Positions 6,884 to 13,870 of a stretch of 14,711 nt of DNA are shown here, in pieces. The stretch lies in contig CAIUWU010000034.1 of the NCBI GenBank assembly GCA_903902945.1, positions 1 through 14,711 on the forward strand, in the 5' to 3' direction. The position numbers and the translations under genes are program-made. How positions within the stretch are numbered: the stretch's first letter is position 1; the number at the start of each line of letters is the position of its first letter. This DNA comes from an uncultured Pseudomonadota bacterium. GTDB lineage: Bacteria; Pseudomonadota; Gammaproteobacteria; Methylococcales; Methylomonadaceae. The notes under the pieces were generated by a model that was given only the letters and a program-made list of their open reading frames with translations, was not told the origin of the DNA and ran no database searches.

Positions 6884-8890
6884 GTGCAAAAGCCTTTTAA
6901 AATTCACAGCCGCTATCAGCCGGCAGGCGATCAGCCGACCGCCATTCGTCAACTGGTTGAAGGTCTTAATCATGGTGAATTGCATCAGACCCTGTTAGGG
7001 GTTACCGGTTCCGGTAAAACCTTTACTGTCGCCAATGTAATTCAAGAGACGCAGCGTCCGGCCATGATCATGGCCCCTAACAAAACTCTGGCAGCACAGT
7101 TATACGGGGAAATGAAAGAGTTTTTCCCCGAAAACAGTGTCGAGTATTTTGTTTCTTATTACGACTACTATCAGCCGGAAGCCTATATTCCGGCATCCGA
7201 TACCTTCATTGATAAAGACGCTTCGCTGAATGAACACATCGAACAGATGCGGTTGTCGGCGACCAAAGCCTTGCTCGAGCGCCGCGATACTATTGTGGTC
7301 GCAACCGTATCGGCTATTTATGGTCTGGGTGAGCCTGAGTCATATTTTCAGATGGTGCTGCATCTGGTGCGTGGCGACATGATCAAGCAACGCGATATTC
7401 TGCGTCGTTTGGCTGAAATGCAATATACCCGCAATGATATCGAATTACGCCGTGCCACATACCGGGTTCGGGGGGAAGTTATCGATGTGTTTCCGGCGGA
7501 GTCGGAAGAACAAGCCTTGCGGATTGAACTATTCGATGACGAAATCGAACGCCTATCGATGTTCGATCCCTTAACCGGCGAAATTTTGCAGCGTATAGCC
7601 CGTTTCACCATTTACCCCAAAAGCCACTATGTCACGCCCCGTGAACAGCTACTGATTGCGGTGGAAAAAATCAAACTGGAACTGGCCGAACGTCTGACGC
7701 AGTTGCGCGACGACAATAAGTTGGTGGAAGCCCAGCGCTTGGAACAGCGCACCTTGTTCGATATTGAAATGATTCTGGAGGTTGGTTATTGCTCCGGGAT
7801 CGAAAACTACTCCCGGCATTTGTCGAATCGTCGTGATGGCGAATCACCGCCCACCATGTTTGATTATCTGCCCAAGGATGCCTTGCTGATTATCGACGAA
7901 AGTCATGTCACGGTCCCGCAAATCGGCGCCATGTATAAAGGCGACAGATCGCGTAAGGAAACATTGGTTGAATATGGCTTCCGTTTACCGTCGGCGCTGG
8001 ATAACCGGCCTTTGCGGTTTGAAGAATTTGAAAGTCTGGTTGGTCAGCGGATTTATGTGTCGGCAACACCCGGGCCTTATGAACAGGAGCATGCCGGTGC
8101 GGTTGTAGAGCAGGTAGTCAGGCCGACCGGACTGGTTGATCCGATTATTGAAGTGCGTCCTGCCACTACTCAGGTCGATGATTTGCTATCAGAGATTAAT
8201 AAGCGCGTGGCGTTACAGCAGCGGGTACTGGTTACTACACTGACCAAACGCATGTCCGAAGATTTGACCGATTACTTGCTTGAGCATGGAGTCAAGGTGC
8301 GTTATCTGCATTCGGATATTCAGACTGTGGAACGGGTTGAAATTATTCGCGATTTACGCTTGGGACTGTTCGATGTGCTGGTTGGCATCAACCTGCTGCG
8401 CGAAGGTTTGGACATTCCCGAAGTCGCCCTGGTTGCTATTCTGGATGCGGATAAAGAAGGTTTTCTGCGCTCACAAGTGTCATTGATACAAACCATAGGC
8501 CGGGCAGCGCGTAACGCCAATGGCGTGGCGATTCTGTATGCCGATAAAATAACCCGCTCGATGAAACTGGCCATCGATGAAACCGAACGGCGCCGGGCCA
8601 AACAGCAGGCATTCAATCTCGAGCACGGTATTCGACCCACTACGGTTTATAAATCGGTCACTGATATTCTGGAGCTGTCAATTCCCGGTGCCGGTGGTTC
8701 GATCAGTAGTCAGCGGGCAAAAGCTGCTGAGCCATCGGCCGAATATCAGGCCATGAGTCCCAAACAGGCAGCCAAAACTCTCAAGCAGCTGGAAGATAAA
8801 ATGTATCAGCATGCCAAAAATCTGGAATTTGAACAGGCTGCCAGTATTCGGGATCAGATTAAATTACTGCAGGCAGAAATGGATATTTAG
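6884..8890 (+). CDS. uvrB: UvrB, excinuclease ABC subunit B
   Basis: UvrB is the damage-verifying helicase-like subunit of the UvrABC nucleotide excision repair system. It receives DNA from UvrA and recruits UvrC. The protein is 668 residues (E. coli about 673). Visible motifs: Walker A GVTGSGKT (39-46); the tyrosine-rich beta-hairpin that probes lesions, VSYYDYYQPEAY (about 90-101); DESH of motif II (338-341); SATPGPYE; QTIGRAAR of helicase motif VI (536-543); and a C-terminal UVR domain of about 35 residues that binds UvrC. The start is GTG at 6884, since the family N-terminus (KPFKxxSxxxPxGDQP) begins there and the next in-frame ATG would delete the P-loop. The ribosome site is weak, and no LexA-type box is evident in the 37 bp upstream. 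Confidence 0.97.
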   Translation: MQKPFKIHSRYQPAGDQPTAIRQLVEGLNHGELHQTLLGVTGSGKTFTVANVIQETQRPAMIMAPNKTLAAQLYGEMKEFFPENSVEYFVSYYDYYQPEAYIPASDTFIDKDASLNEHIEQMRLSATKALLERRDTIVVATVSAIYGLGEPESYFQMVLHLVRGDMIKQRDILRRLAEMQYTRNDIELRRATYRVRGEVIDVFPAESEEQALRIELFDDEIERLSMFDPLTGEILQRIARFTIYPKSHYVTPREQLLIAVEKIKLELAERLTQLRDDNKLVEAQRLEQRTLFDIEMILEVGYCSGIENYSRHLSNRRDGESPPTMFDYLPKDALLIIDESHVTVPQIGAMYKGDRSRKETLVEYGFRLPSALDNRPLRFEEFESLVGQRIYVSATPGPYEQEHAGAVVEQVVRPTGLVDPIIEVRPATTQVDDLLSEINKRVALQQRVLVTTLTKRMSEDLTDYLLEHGVKVRYLHSDIQTVERVEIIRDLRLGLFDVLVGINLLREGLDIPEVALVAILDADKEGFLRSQVSLIQTIGRAARNANGVAILYADKITRSMKLAIDETERRRAKQQAFNLEHGIRPTTVYKSVTDILELSIPGAGGSISSQRAKAAEPSAEYQAMSPKQAAKTLKQLEDKMYQHAKNLEFEQAASIRDQIKLLQAEMDI

Positions 8891-8924
8891 CCGCATTGTG
8901 CCTGACAGTGACAGTAAGGATTTT

Positions 8925-9692
8925 ATGAATTTATATTTTGAACAGTTCGGAGACGGACATCGCGGCCCCCCGCTGATTATTCTGCATGGTTTTTTTGCGT
9001 CATCGCGTAACTGGCGGACCTTGGCCAGACAACTGGCTGGACAGCGCCGGGTTTATGTACTGGATCTGCGTAATCATGGCGCATCGCCGCATGCCGAACA
9101 GATGGATTATCTTTGCATGGCAGAAGATGTGCTGGCCTTCATGCAGCAGCAAGGGCTGAGTCGCGCCGATCTGCTGGGTCACAGTATGGGTGGCAAAATT
9201 GCCATGTGGCTGGCACTTAACCACCCTGATTGTGTCAATGAACTATTGGTTGCCGATATTTCACCGGTCAGCTACAGCCATAATTTCGATAATACGATTC
9301 AAGCTTTACGGCAGCTGAATTTGCCCGATTTAGCTAACCGTAAACAAGCCGAACAACAATTGGCCTTGATGATTCCTGATCTCAGTTACCGGCAATTTTT
9401 ATTGCAGAACCTGCAGTTGGAGCAGGGCGTGTATCAATGGCGCATTAATCTCGATTATTTTCAGGCTAATGCCCAGCATATTGTGGCTTTTCCTGCATTG
9501 GATGGCATCAGGCCTTATGACAAACCGGTATTGTTTCTGTCAGGCGAGCAATCATATTACATTCACCGCGCAGCCATTGAGGCGGTCTTTCCTCAGGCCC
9601 AAATCATCGAAATTGCCGGTACCGGCCACTGGCTGCATGTTGAGGCACCCGATCTGTTTATTCAGCATGCCGAGGGCTGGCTTAATCGATAA
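8925..9692 (+). CDS. Alpha/beta-hydrolase, YbfF-like esterase
   Basis: This is a soluble alpha/beta-hydrolase fold protein of 255 residues, resembling E. coli esterase YbfF and the Abhd11 group. The oxyanion region HGFFASSRNW lies at about 21-30, the nucleophile elbow GHSMGG at 85-90 (Ser87), and the catalytic histidine in GTGHWLH (His235). The strand that usually bears the acid reads LFLSGEQSYYI without the common GxxD; Asp111 in VADISPV is a candidate, as I recall for YbfF. The ATG at 8925 has AAGGA at 8916-8920. The frame runs further upstream into uvrB, but that extension is uvrB coding sequence in another frame. It follows uvrB by 34 bp and probably shares its transcript. The substrate is unknown. 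Confidence 0.88.
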   Translation: MNLYFEQFGDGHRGPPLIILHGFFASSRNWRTLARQLAGQRRVYVLDLRNHGASPHAEQMDYLCMAEDVLAFMQQQGLSRADLLGHSMGGKIAMWLALNHPDCVNELLVADISPVSYSHNFDNTIQALRQLNLPDLANRKQAEQQLALMIPDLSYRQFLLQNLQLEQGVYQWRINLDYFQANAQHIVAFPALDGIRPYDKPVLFLSGEQSYYIHRAAIEAVFPQAQIIEIAGTGHWLHVEAPDLFIQHAEGWLNR

Positions 9693-10497
9693 CGGCAATT
9701 TCGTAACCGCTGAATTTGCGAATATTAATCACGCCGGTATCGAATAACAGATATTGGCCTTTAATCCCTTGCAAGACGCCGCCCACCGTGGAATCTTTGT
9801 CGAAATTGAATGATTTTACTTTTTGCGGATATTGAAGCACCGGATAACTGATATTGATACTCTCGGCCTGGCTCAGCAATTCAATGCTTTCAGCCCCAAA
9901 TTGCTGTTCGATGTTTTCCAGCTCAGGGGCGCATAGAGCCAGCAACTGATCGCGGATCTGTTTTAAATCCAGTAATTCGACATGGTTTTTCAGCATTTGC
10001 TGCCAGCTGGTTTTGTCGCTGATGTGTTGGGCTAATATCACCTCGATCAACCCTGATAGGTGTCTGGAAGCCACTTTGAAAATTGGCAATGCCTGAATTG
10101 CACCCTGATCGATCCAGCGAGTCGGAATCTGGTTTTGTCGGGTAATGCCGACTTTAATCCCTGATGAATTGGCTAGATAAACGTAATGGGGCTGAAAGCA
10201 GAAGCTTTCGCCCCATGCCGGTTCACGGCAGGTGCCTGCTGCGTAGTGGCAGGTTTCCGGTTTCATGATGCACATATCGCATTGAGCCAGTTTGGTAAAG
10301 CAAGGATAGCAATAGCCCTGATTAAAACTTTTACTGGTCTTTTTCTGACAATGAACGCAGAAAATCTGGCCACTGTAGCGCAGTGTCAGACGCTGGCCGA
10401 TCAAGTCATTCAGCGGTAATAGTTGCTCGCCAACCGGCAACTGATATTGCACGGGTTCAGCCAGAGTGGTGGTCATTTTTTGTAAGCTGCCTAACAC
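9682..10497 (-). CDS. DUF2797 protein with cysteine-rich (zinc-like) and GIY-YIG-like region
   Basis: This is a conserved protein of unknown function, 271 residues. The N-terminal half is rich in cysteine pairs: Cys47/Cys50, Cys63/Cys66 and Cys73/Cys76, plus Cys83, Cys90 and Cys100, consistent with zinc binding. After it comes HYVYLANSSGIKVGITR (about 104-120) and an RW at 127-128, which resemble the core of GIY-YIG nucleases. The C-terminal part ends in a possible small beta domain. The start is taken as GTG at 10497: GAGG lies 8 bp upstream, and related proteins, as I recall, also begin with a GxLxKM segment before PVQY. ATG at 10476 is the alternative. It is divergent from ppa and overlaps the hydrolase tail-to-tail by 11 bp. 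Confidence 0.85.
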   Translation of the reverse strand: MLGSLQKMTTTLAEPVQYQLPVGEQLLPLNDLIGQRLTLRYSGQIFCVHCQKKTSKSFNQGYCYPCFTKLAQCDMCIMKPETCHYAAGTCREPAWGESFCFQPHYVYLANSSGIKVGITRQNQIPTRWIDQGAIQALPIFKVASRHLSGLIEVILAQHISDKTSWQQMLKNHVELLDLKQIRDQLLALCAPELENIEQQFGAESIELLSQAESINISYPVLQYPQKVKSFNFDKDSTVGGVLQGIKGQYLLFDTGVINIRKFSGYEIAVID

Positions 10498-10505
10498 CTA
10501 ATTAA

Positions 10506-10509
10506 CCTC
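10506..10509 (-). promoter_or_regulatory. Ribosome binding site that favours the GTG start of the DUF2797 gene
   Basis: On the minus strand these bases read GAGG, 8 bases before GTG at 10497-10495. The competing ATG at 10476-10474 has only an AGG about 12 bases upstream, so this site supports the longer N-terminus. Confidence 0.5.
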
Positions 10510-10526
10510 GGTCATATTTCAACAGT

Positions 10527-10535
10527 TGCTATAAT
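10527..10535 (+). promoter_or_regulatory. Extended -10 promoter of ppa
   Basis: TGCTATAAT is a TGn element joined to a perfect TATAAT (10530-10535). No good -35 lies 16-18 bp upstream, as is common for extended -10 promoters. Transcription would begin near 10542, about 27 bases before the ppa start. The hexamer AACAGT occurs on both sides of the -10 (10521-10526 and 10536-10541). Confidence 0.6.
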
Positions 10536-10555
10536 AACAGTGTTTATTTTCATAC

Positions 10556-10561
10556 AAGGAG
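10556..10561 (+). promoter_or_regulatory. Ribosome binding site that fixes the GTG start of ppa
   Basis: AAGGAG lies 7 bases before GTG at 10569. No ATG is available at this point in the frame, so this site decides the unusual start codon. Confidence 0.75.
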
Positions 10562-10568
10562 TACCTTA

Positions 10569-11111
10569 GTGTCGTATACCCAAGTTTCAGCAGGAAACAA
10601 TGTGCCATTCGAGATTAATGTCATTATTGAAATTCCCGCTTTTAGCGATCCGGTTAAATATGAAGTCGACAAAATGACTGGTGAACTGACGGTAGATCGC
10701 TTCATGGGCACTGCGATGCAGTATCCTTGCAATTACGGCTATATTCCGCAAACGTTGTCCGAAGACGGTGATGCGGTCGATGTAATGATTATCGCCCCAG
10801 CTCCTTTGTTGAGTGGTTGCGTGATTAACTGCCGTCCGGTCGGTGTGTTGAAAATGATCGATGAGGCCGGTCCCGACCCCAAGTTGCTGGCAGTTCCCAT
10901 GCCTCGGCTAACCCCTTTTTACAATCATGTGACCGATTATCGGGACATGCAGCCGGATAAACTCGCCAAAATTGCCCATTTCTTTCAGCACTATAAAGAC
11001 CTTGAGGAAGGTAAATGGGTTAGTGTCGAAGGCTGGAGCGGCCTCGAAGAAGCCCGGCAGGAAGTTCTAGCCGGCATTGCCCGATATCAGGCCTCTTACA
11101 CCAGTCGTTGA
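10569..11111 (+). CDS. ppa: Soluble inorganic pyrophosphatase (family I)
   Basis: Ppa hydrolyses pyrophosphate to two phosphates in the cytosol with Mg2+, pulling biosynthetic reactions forward. The protein has 180 residues (E. coli 176). The expected active-site residues can all be seen, one position later than in E. coli as I recall its numbering: Glu21, Lys30, Glu32, Arg44, Tyr56, Asp66, Asp68, Asp71, Asp98, Asp103, Lys105, Tyr142 and Lys143. The metal-binding signature reads EDGDAVDVM (65-73). The start is GTG with a strong AAGGAG. The next gene is a PPi-dependent phosphofructokinase, so the two enzymes draw on the same pool. The catalytic set is intact, so the enzyme should be active. 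Confidence 0.97.
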   Translation: MSYTQVSAGNNVPFEINVIIEIPAFSDPVKYEVDKMTGELTVDRFMGTAMQYPCNYGYIPQTLSEDGDAVDVMIIAPAPLLSGCVINCRPVGVLKMIDEAGPDPKLLAVPMPRLTPFYNHVTDYRDMQPDKLAKIAHFFQHYKDLEEGKWVSVEGWSGLEEARQEVLAGIARYQASYTSR

Positions 11112-11134
11112 TGATTATCCGCAGGCATAGGCGT

Positions 11135-11164
11135 TTTAAACCCTGGTTTTGCCTGTGATACAAT
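11135..11164 (+). promoter_or_regulatory. Candidate promoter of the PPi-PFK gene
   Basis: TTTAAA (11135-11140) and TACAAT (11159-11164) are 18 bp apart, with TGA before the -10 giving an extended element. It lies in the 137-bp gap after ppa and would start transcription near 11171, leaving a leader of about 78 bases. It suggests the phosphofructokinase can be transcribed separately from ppa. Confidence 0.45.
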
Positions 11165-11185
11165 CGCCGCCTCGTTGATAGAACT

Positions 11186-11201
11186 CAGATTAATCAATCT
11201 G
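11186..11201 (+). other. Small hairpin in the leader of the PPi-PFK gene
   Basis: CAGATT (11186-11191) and AATCTG (11196-11201) form a perfect 6-bp stem with an AATC loop, downstream of the candidate promoter. It is AT-rich and weak, and is followed by a pyrimidine-rich stretch (CCTCTTTTTTATT) rather than a Shine-Dalgarno sequence. A regulatory role is only a possibility. Confidence 0.3.
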
Positions 11202-11248
11202 TTACCGAACTAAACCTCTTTTTTATTAACTTTTACATTTAGCTAATC

Positions 11249-12478
11249 ATGAACAAACCCAAAAAAGTCGCGATTCTTACTGCAGGCGGTTTGGCGCCTT
11301 GTCTTAACTCTGCTATCGGCAGCCTGATCGAGCGTTACACCGAAATCGACCCCAGTATCGAAATCATTTGCTATCGTGGTGGCTACAAAGGTTTGTTGCT
11401 GGGTGACTCTTATCCTGTGACGACTGAAGTGCGTGCCAAAGCCGGTTTATTGCAAAACTTTGGTGGTTCTGTGATTGGCAACAGCCGTGTCAAGCTGACC
11501 AATGTTAAAGACTGTGTTAAACGCGGTCTGGTTAAAGAGGGTGAAGATCCGCAAAAAGTAGCGGCTGATCAGCTGGTGAAAGATGGCGTCGATATTCTGC
11601 ACACGATCGGTGGTGACGATACCAATACCGCAGCGGCTGACTTGGCAGCATTTTTGGCCAGAAACGATTATGGCCTGACCGTGATTGGTTTGCCAAAAAC
11701 CGTTGATAACGATGTATTCCCGATCAGACAGTCACTGGGTGCCTGGACCGCTGCCGAGCAAGGTGCGCGTTATTTCCTGAACGTGGTGGCAGAAAACAAT
11801 GCCAACCCGCGCATGCTGATCGTTCATGAAGTCATGGGCCGTAACTGCGGCTGGTTAACCGCCGCCACTGCCCAGGAATATCGTAAATTGCTGGATCAGA
11901 AACAATGGCTGCCTGAACTGGGGCTGTCGCGCGAATCGTATGACGTTCATGCGGTTTTCATTCCTGAAATGGCAATTGACCTGCAAGTCGAAGCGGACCG
12001 TTTGCGGGCGTTGATGGATAAAGTCGATTGCATCAATATCTTCGTTTCCGAAGGTGCCGGTGTTGACGCCATCGTGGCTGAAATGCAGGCCAAAGGTCAG
12101 GAAGTGCCACGCGACGCATTCGGTCATATCAAATTGGATGCGGTTAATCCCGGTAAATGGTTTGGTGAGCAATTCGCCCAAATGATCGGCGCTGAAAAAA
12201 CTCTGGTGCAAAAATCCGGTTATTTCGCCCGTGCCGCAGCGGCCAATGTCGATGATATGCGTCTGATCAAATCCTGCGCTGATTTGGCGGTTGAGTGTGC
12301 ATTCCGTCGTGAATCCGGTGTGATTGGACACGATGAAGATAACGGTAATGTACTGCGCGCCATTGAGTTTCCTCGCATCAAAGGCGGCAAACCCTTCAAT
12401 ATCGATACCGAGTGGTTTAACCAAACGCTGGCGGAAATCGGCCAGGCCAAAGGCGCTAAAGTTGACGTTAGTCACTAA
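11249..12478 (+). CDS. pfp: Pyrophosphate-dependent 6-phosphofructokinase
   Basis: This cytosolic enzyme reversibly phosphorylates fructose 6-phosphate with PPi in place of ATP. In methanotrophs it serves the ribulose monophosphate and glycolytic routes, and is reported to use sedoheptulose 7-phosphate too. The protein is 409 residues. The phosphoryl-donor motif reads GGDDT (121-125): Asp in the fourth position, where ATP enzymes have Gly, marks PPi use. PKTVDND (149-155) contains the likely catalytic base Asp153, and MGR (196-198) binds the sugar phosphate. The start ATG matches the family N-terminus (KKVAILTAGGLAPCLN), although no Shine-Dalgarno sequence is evident. It follows ppa by 137 bp and ends before a strong terminator. 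It is the main clue to a methanotroph. Confidence 0.95.
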   Translation: MNKPKKVAILTAGGLAPCLNSAIGSLIERYTEIDPSIEIICYRGGYKGLLLGDSYPVTTEVRAKAGLLQNFGGSVIGNSRVKLTNVKDCVKRGLVKEGEDPQKVAADQLVKDGVDILHTIGGDDTNTAAADLAAFLARNDYGLTVIGLPKTVDNDVFPIRQSLGAWTAAEQGARYFLNVVAENNANPRMLIVHEVMGRNCGWLTAATAQEYRKLLDQKQWLPELGLSRESYDVHAVFIPEMAIDLQVEADRLRALMDKVDCINIFVSEGAGVDAIVAEMQAKGQEVPRDAFGHIKLDAVNPGKWFGEQFAQMIGAEKTLVQKSGYFARAAAANVDDMRLIKSCADLAVECAFRRESGVIGHDEDNGNVLRAIEFPRIKGGKPFNIDTEWFNQTLAEIGQAKGAKVDVSH

Positions 12479-12490
12479 TAAGCGCGGTTT

Positions 12491-12505
12491 TTAGCGGTTC
12501 GCTAA
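12491..12505 (+). other. Small hairpin preceding the pfp terminator
   Basis: TTAGCG and CGCTAA form a 6-bp stem around a GTT loop, 12 bp after the pfp stop and just before the main terminator. It has no T-tract of its own. It may stabilise the transcript end or be incidental. Confidence 0.35.
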
Positions 12506-12511
12506 TCAGTT

Positions 12512-12543
12512 GACCTTGCTGCTGCGGCAGCAAGGTCTTTTTT
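12512..12543 (+). terminator. Strong intrinsic terminator after PPi-PFK
   Basis: GACCTTGCTGC (12512-12522) and GCAGCAAGGTC (12527-12537) form a perfect 11-bp stem with a TGCG loop, followed directly by six T (12538-12543). It lies 33 bp after the pfp stop codon. The next gene starts only 19 bases after the T-run. Confidence 0.93.
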
Positions 12544-12562
12544 GTATTTAAAGAGTGTTGTA

Positions 12563-13603
12563 ATGAGTCAAAGAAAGGCGGTAGCGCTGATTTCTGGCGG
12601 TCTGGATTCAATGCTGGCTACTAAAGCCATCATGAACCAGGGAATCCATGTCGAAGGCATCAATTTTTTTACCGGATTTTGTGTTGAAGGTCATACCCAT
12701 GCGATTCGCAAACGTGATACCGACAAGGTAAAACGCAATAATTCTCTGTGGGTAGCCGAACAGCTGGGTATCAAGCTGCATATCATCGATATCATTGAAG
12801 AATACAAACAGGTTCTGATCAACCCCAAACATGGCTATGGCGCCAACATGAATCCTTGTCTGGACTGCAAAATTTTTATGGTTAACAAAGCCAAGCAATG
12901 GATGCTGGAAAATGGCTTTGATTTCATTATCACTGGGGAAGTGGTGGGTCAGCGACCCATGTCGCAACGTAAACAAACCATGCCAATTATTGCCGCTCAG
13001 TCAGGTGCTGATGATCGGTTGCTGCGACCTTTATCGGCCCAGAATTTGCCTGCTACGCTCCCAGAGCGTGAAGGCTGGATTGATAGAAATAAACTTTACG
13101 GCTTCAGCGGCCGTTCGCGTAAACCACAGATGGGATTGGCTAAAGAATTTGGCTTTACTGATTTTGCCCAGCCAGCCGGTGGCTGTTGTTTTCTCACCGA
13201 CGAAAGCTATTCATTAAAGCTGGTCGATCTATGGAAAGCGCGTGGTACCCGCGATTATGAGCTGGATGATGTGATGCTGCTGAAAGTGGGTCGTCATATC
13301 CGCCCCAAGCCGCATTTCAAAATTATTGTCGCCCGGGAAGACGGTGAGTCGCAATTCATGAGCGGCTACAAAAAAGAATTCATTAGTATGAATTGTGCCA
13401 GCCATCGCGGCCCGCTGGTGCTGGTTGACGGTACACCCGATGAAGACGATTTATATCTGGCTGCCCAGATTCTGGCACGGTATGGACAAGGGCGTGATGC
13501 TGAACAGGTTGAAGTCACTTTACGCGATCAACAGGGTAACGAACGCAATATTACCGTTACGCCGTTAAAAGCCGAGCAGATTCCCGAGAGCTGGTTTATA
13601 TGA
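12563..13603 (+). CDS. PP-loop thiouridylase-like protein with NFACT-R-like C-terminus
   Basis: This 346-residue cytosolic protein looks like an ATP-dependent RNA thiolation enzyme. Such proteins are often labelled tRNA (5-methylaminomethyl-2-thiouridylate)-methyltransferase or ThiI-like. The PP-loop SGGLDS (11-16) binds ATP. Cys99 and Cys102 in NPCLDCK resemble the catalytic CxxC region of MnmA, and Cys208/Cys209 in PAGGCCFLTD could form the second persulfide site. TGEVVGQRP (124-132) is conserved in the group. The tail from about 274 (NCASHRGPLVLVDG, then DDLYLAAQILARY) resembles the NFACT-R RNA-binding domain. It lacks ThiI's THUMP domain and is too divergent to be MnmA. ATG at 12563 has AAAGAG upstream; an upstream TTG at 12542 overlaps the terminator and is rejected. 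A TusA gene follows after 7 bp. The substrate RNA is unknown. Confidence 0.8.
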   Translation: MSQRKAVALISGGLDSMLATKAIMNQGIHVEGINFFTGFCVEGHTHAIRKRDTDKVKRNNSLWVAEQLGIKLHIIDIIEEYKQVLINPKHGYGANMNPCLDCKIFMVNKAKQWMLENGFDFIITGEVVGQRPMSQRKQTMPIIAAQSGADDRLLRPLSAQNLPATLPEREGWIDRNKLYGFSGRSRKPQMGLAKEFGFTDFAQPAGGCCFLTDESYSLKLVDLWKARGTRDYELDDVMLLKVGRHIRPKPHFKIIVAREDGESQFMSGYKKEFISMNCASHRGPLVLVDGTPDEDDLYLAAQILARYGQGRDAEQVEVTLRDQQGNERNITVTPLKAEQIPESWFI

Positions 13604-13610
13604 GGCTTAT

Positions 13611-13835
13611 ATGACAACAGCAACTCTAAATGTCAGACGTTTATTGTGCCCGTTACCGGTGATCCGCACTCAGGATAAAGTTAAAACCTTACAAAGTGGT
13701 GATGTGCTGACGGTTGAATGCACTGACCCCGGCGTGATGCAGGACATTCCTGCCTGGTGCCGGATCAACGGTCATCAGGTGTTGGAAACCCGAGCCGGGC
13801 AGGGTGAATACATCATCGTGCTGCAAGTCGGCTAA
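13611..13835 (+). CDS. tusA: TusA-family sulfur carrier
   Basis: TusA proteins carry a persulfide on one cysteine and pass sulfur from a cysteine desulfurase to thiolation or other sulfur pathways. The protein is 74 residues. The signature CPLP occurs at 13-16, so Cys13 is the carrier residue. The later motif DPGVMQDIPAWC (about 39-50) closely follows the DPxxxxDIPxxC of genuine E. coli TusA, favouring TusA over more distant YedF-type relatives. GAGG at 13602-13605 overlaps the stop of the preceding PP-loop gene, and the spacing is 7 bp, so the two are surely co-transcribed. That points to direct sulfur delivery to the PP-loop enzyme. A second, unlinked TusA elsewhere in the genome cannot be excluded. 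Confidence 0.88.
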   Translation: MTTATLNVRRLLCPLPVIRTQDKVKTLQSGDVLTVECTDPGVMQDIPAWCRINGHQVLETRAGQGEYIIVLQVG

Positions 13836-13870
13836 ACAGCTTTTCTTTTTGCTAATCAACAGGACATAAC

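Noticed and set aside
8811..8924. 38-residue upstream extension of the alpha/beta-hydrolase
   Set aside because: The extension is mostly uvrB UVR-domain coding sequence in another frame; ATG 8925 has its own AAGGA site and fits the family N-terminus.
11855..12475. 206-residue open frame antisense to the PPi-PFK gene
   Set aside because: It lies wholly within a gene with clear catalytic motifs on the other strand. Its composition is that of a reversed coding frame, with no recognisable domain.
12542..12562. Upstream TTG start for the PP-loop protein
   Set aside because: It begins at the T-run of the terminator, lacks a ribosome site, and adds residues ahead of a normal PP-loop N-terminus.
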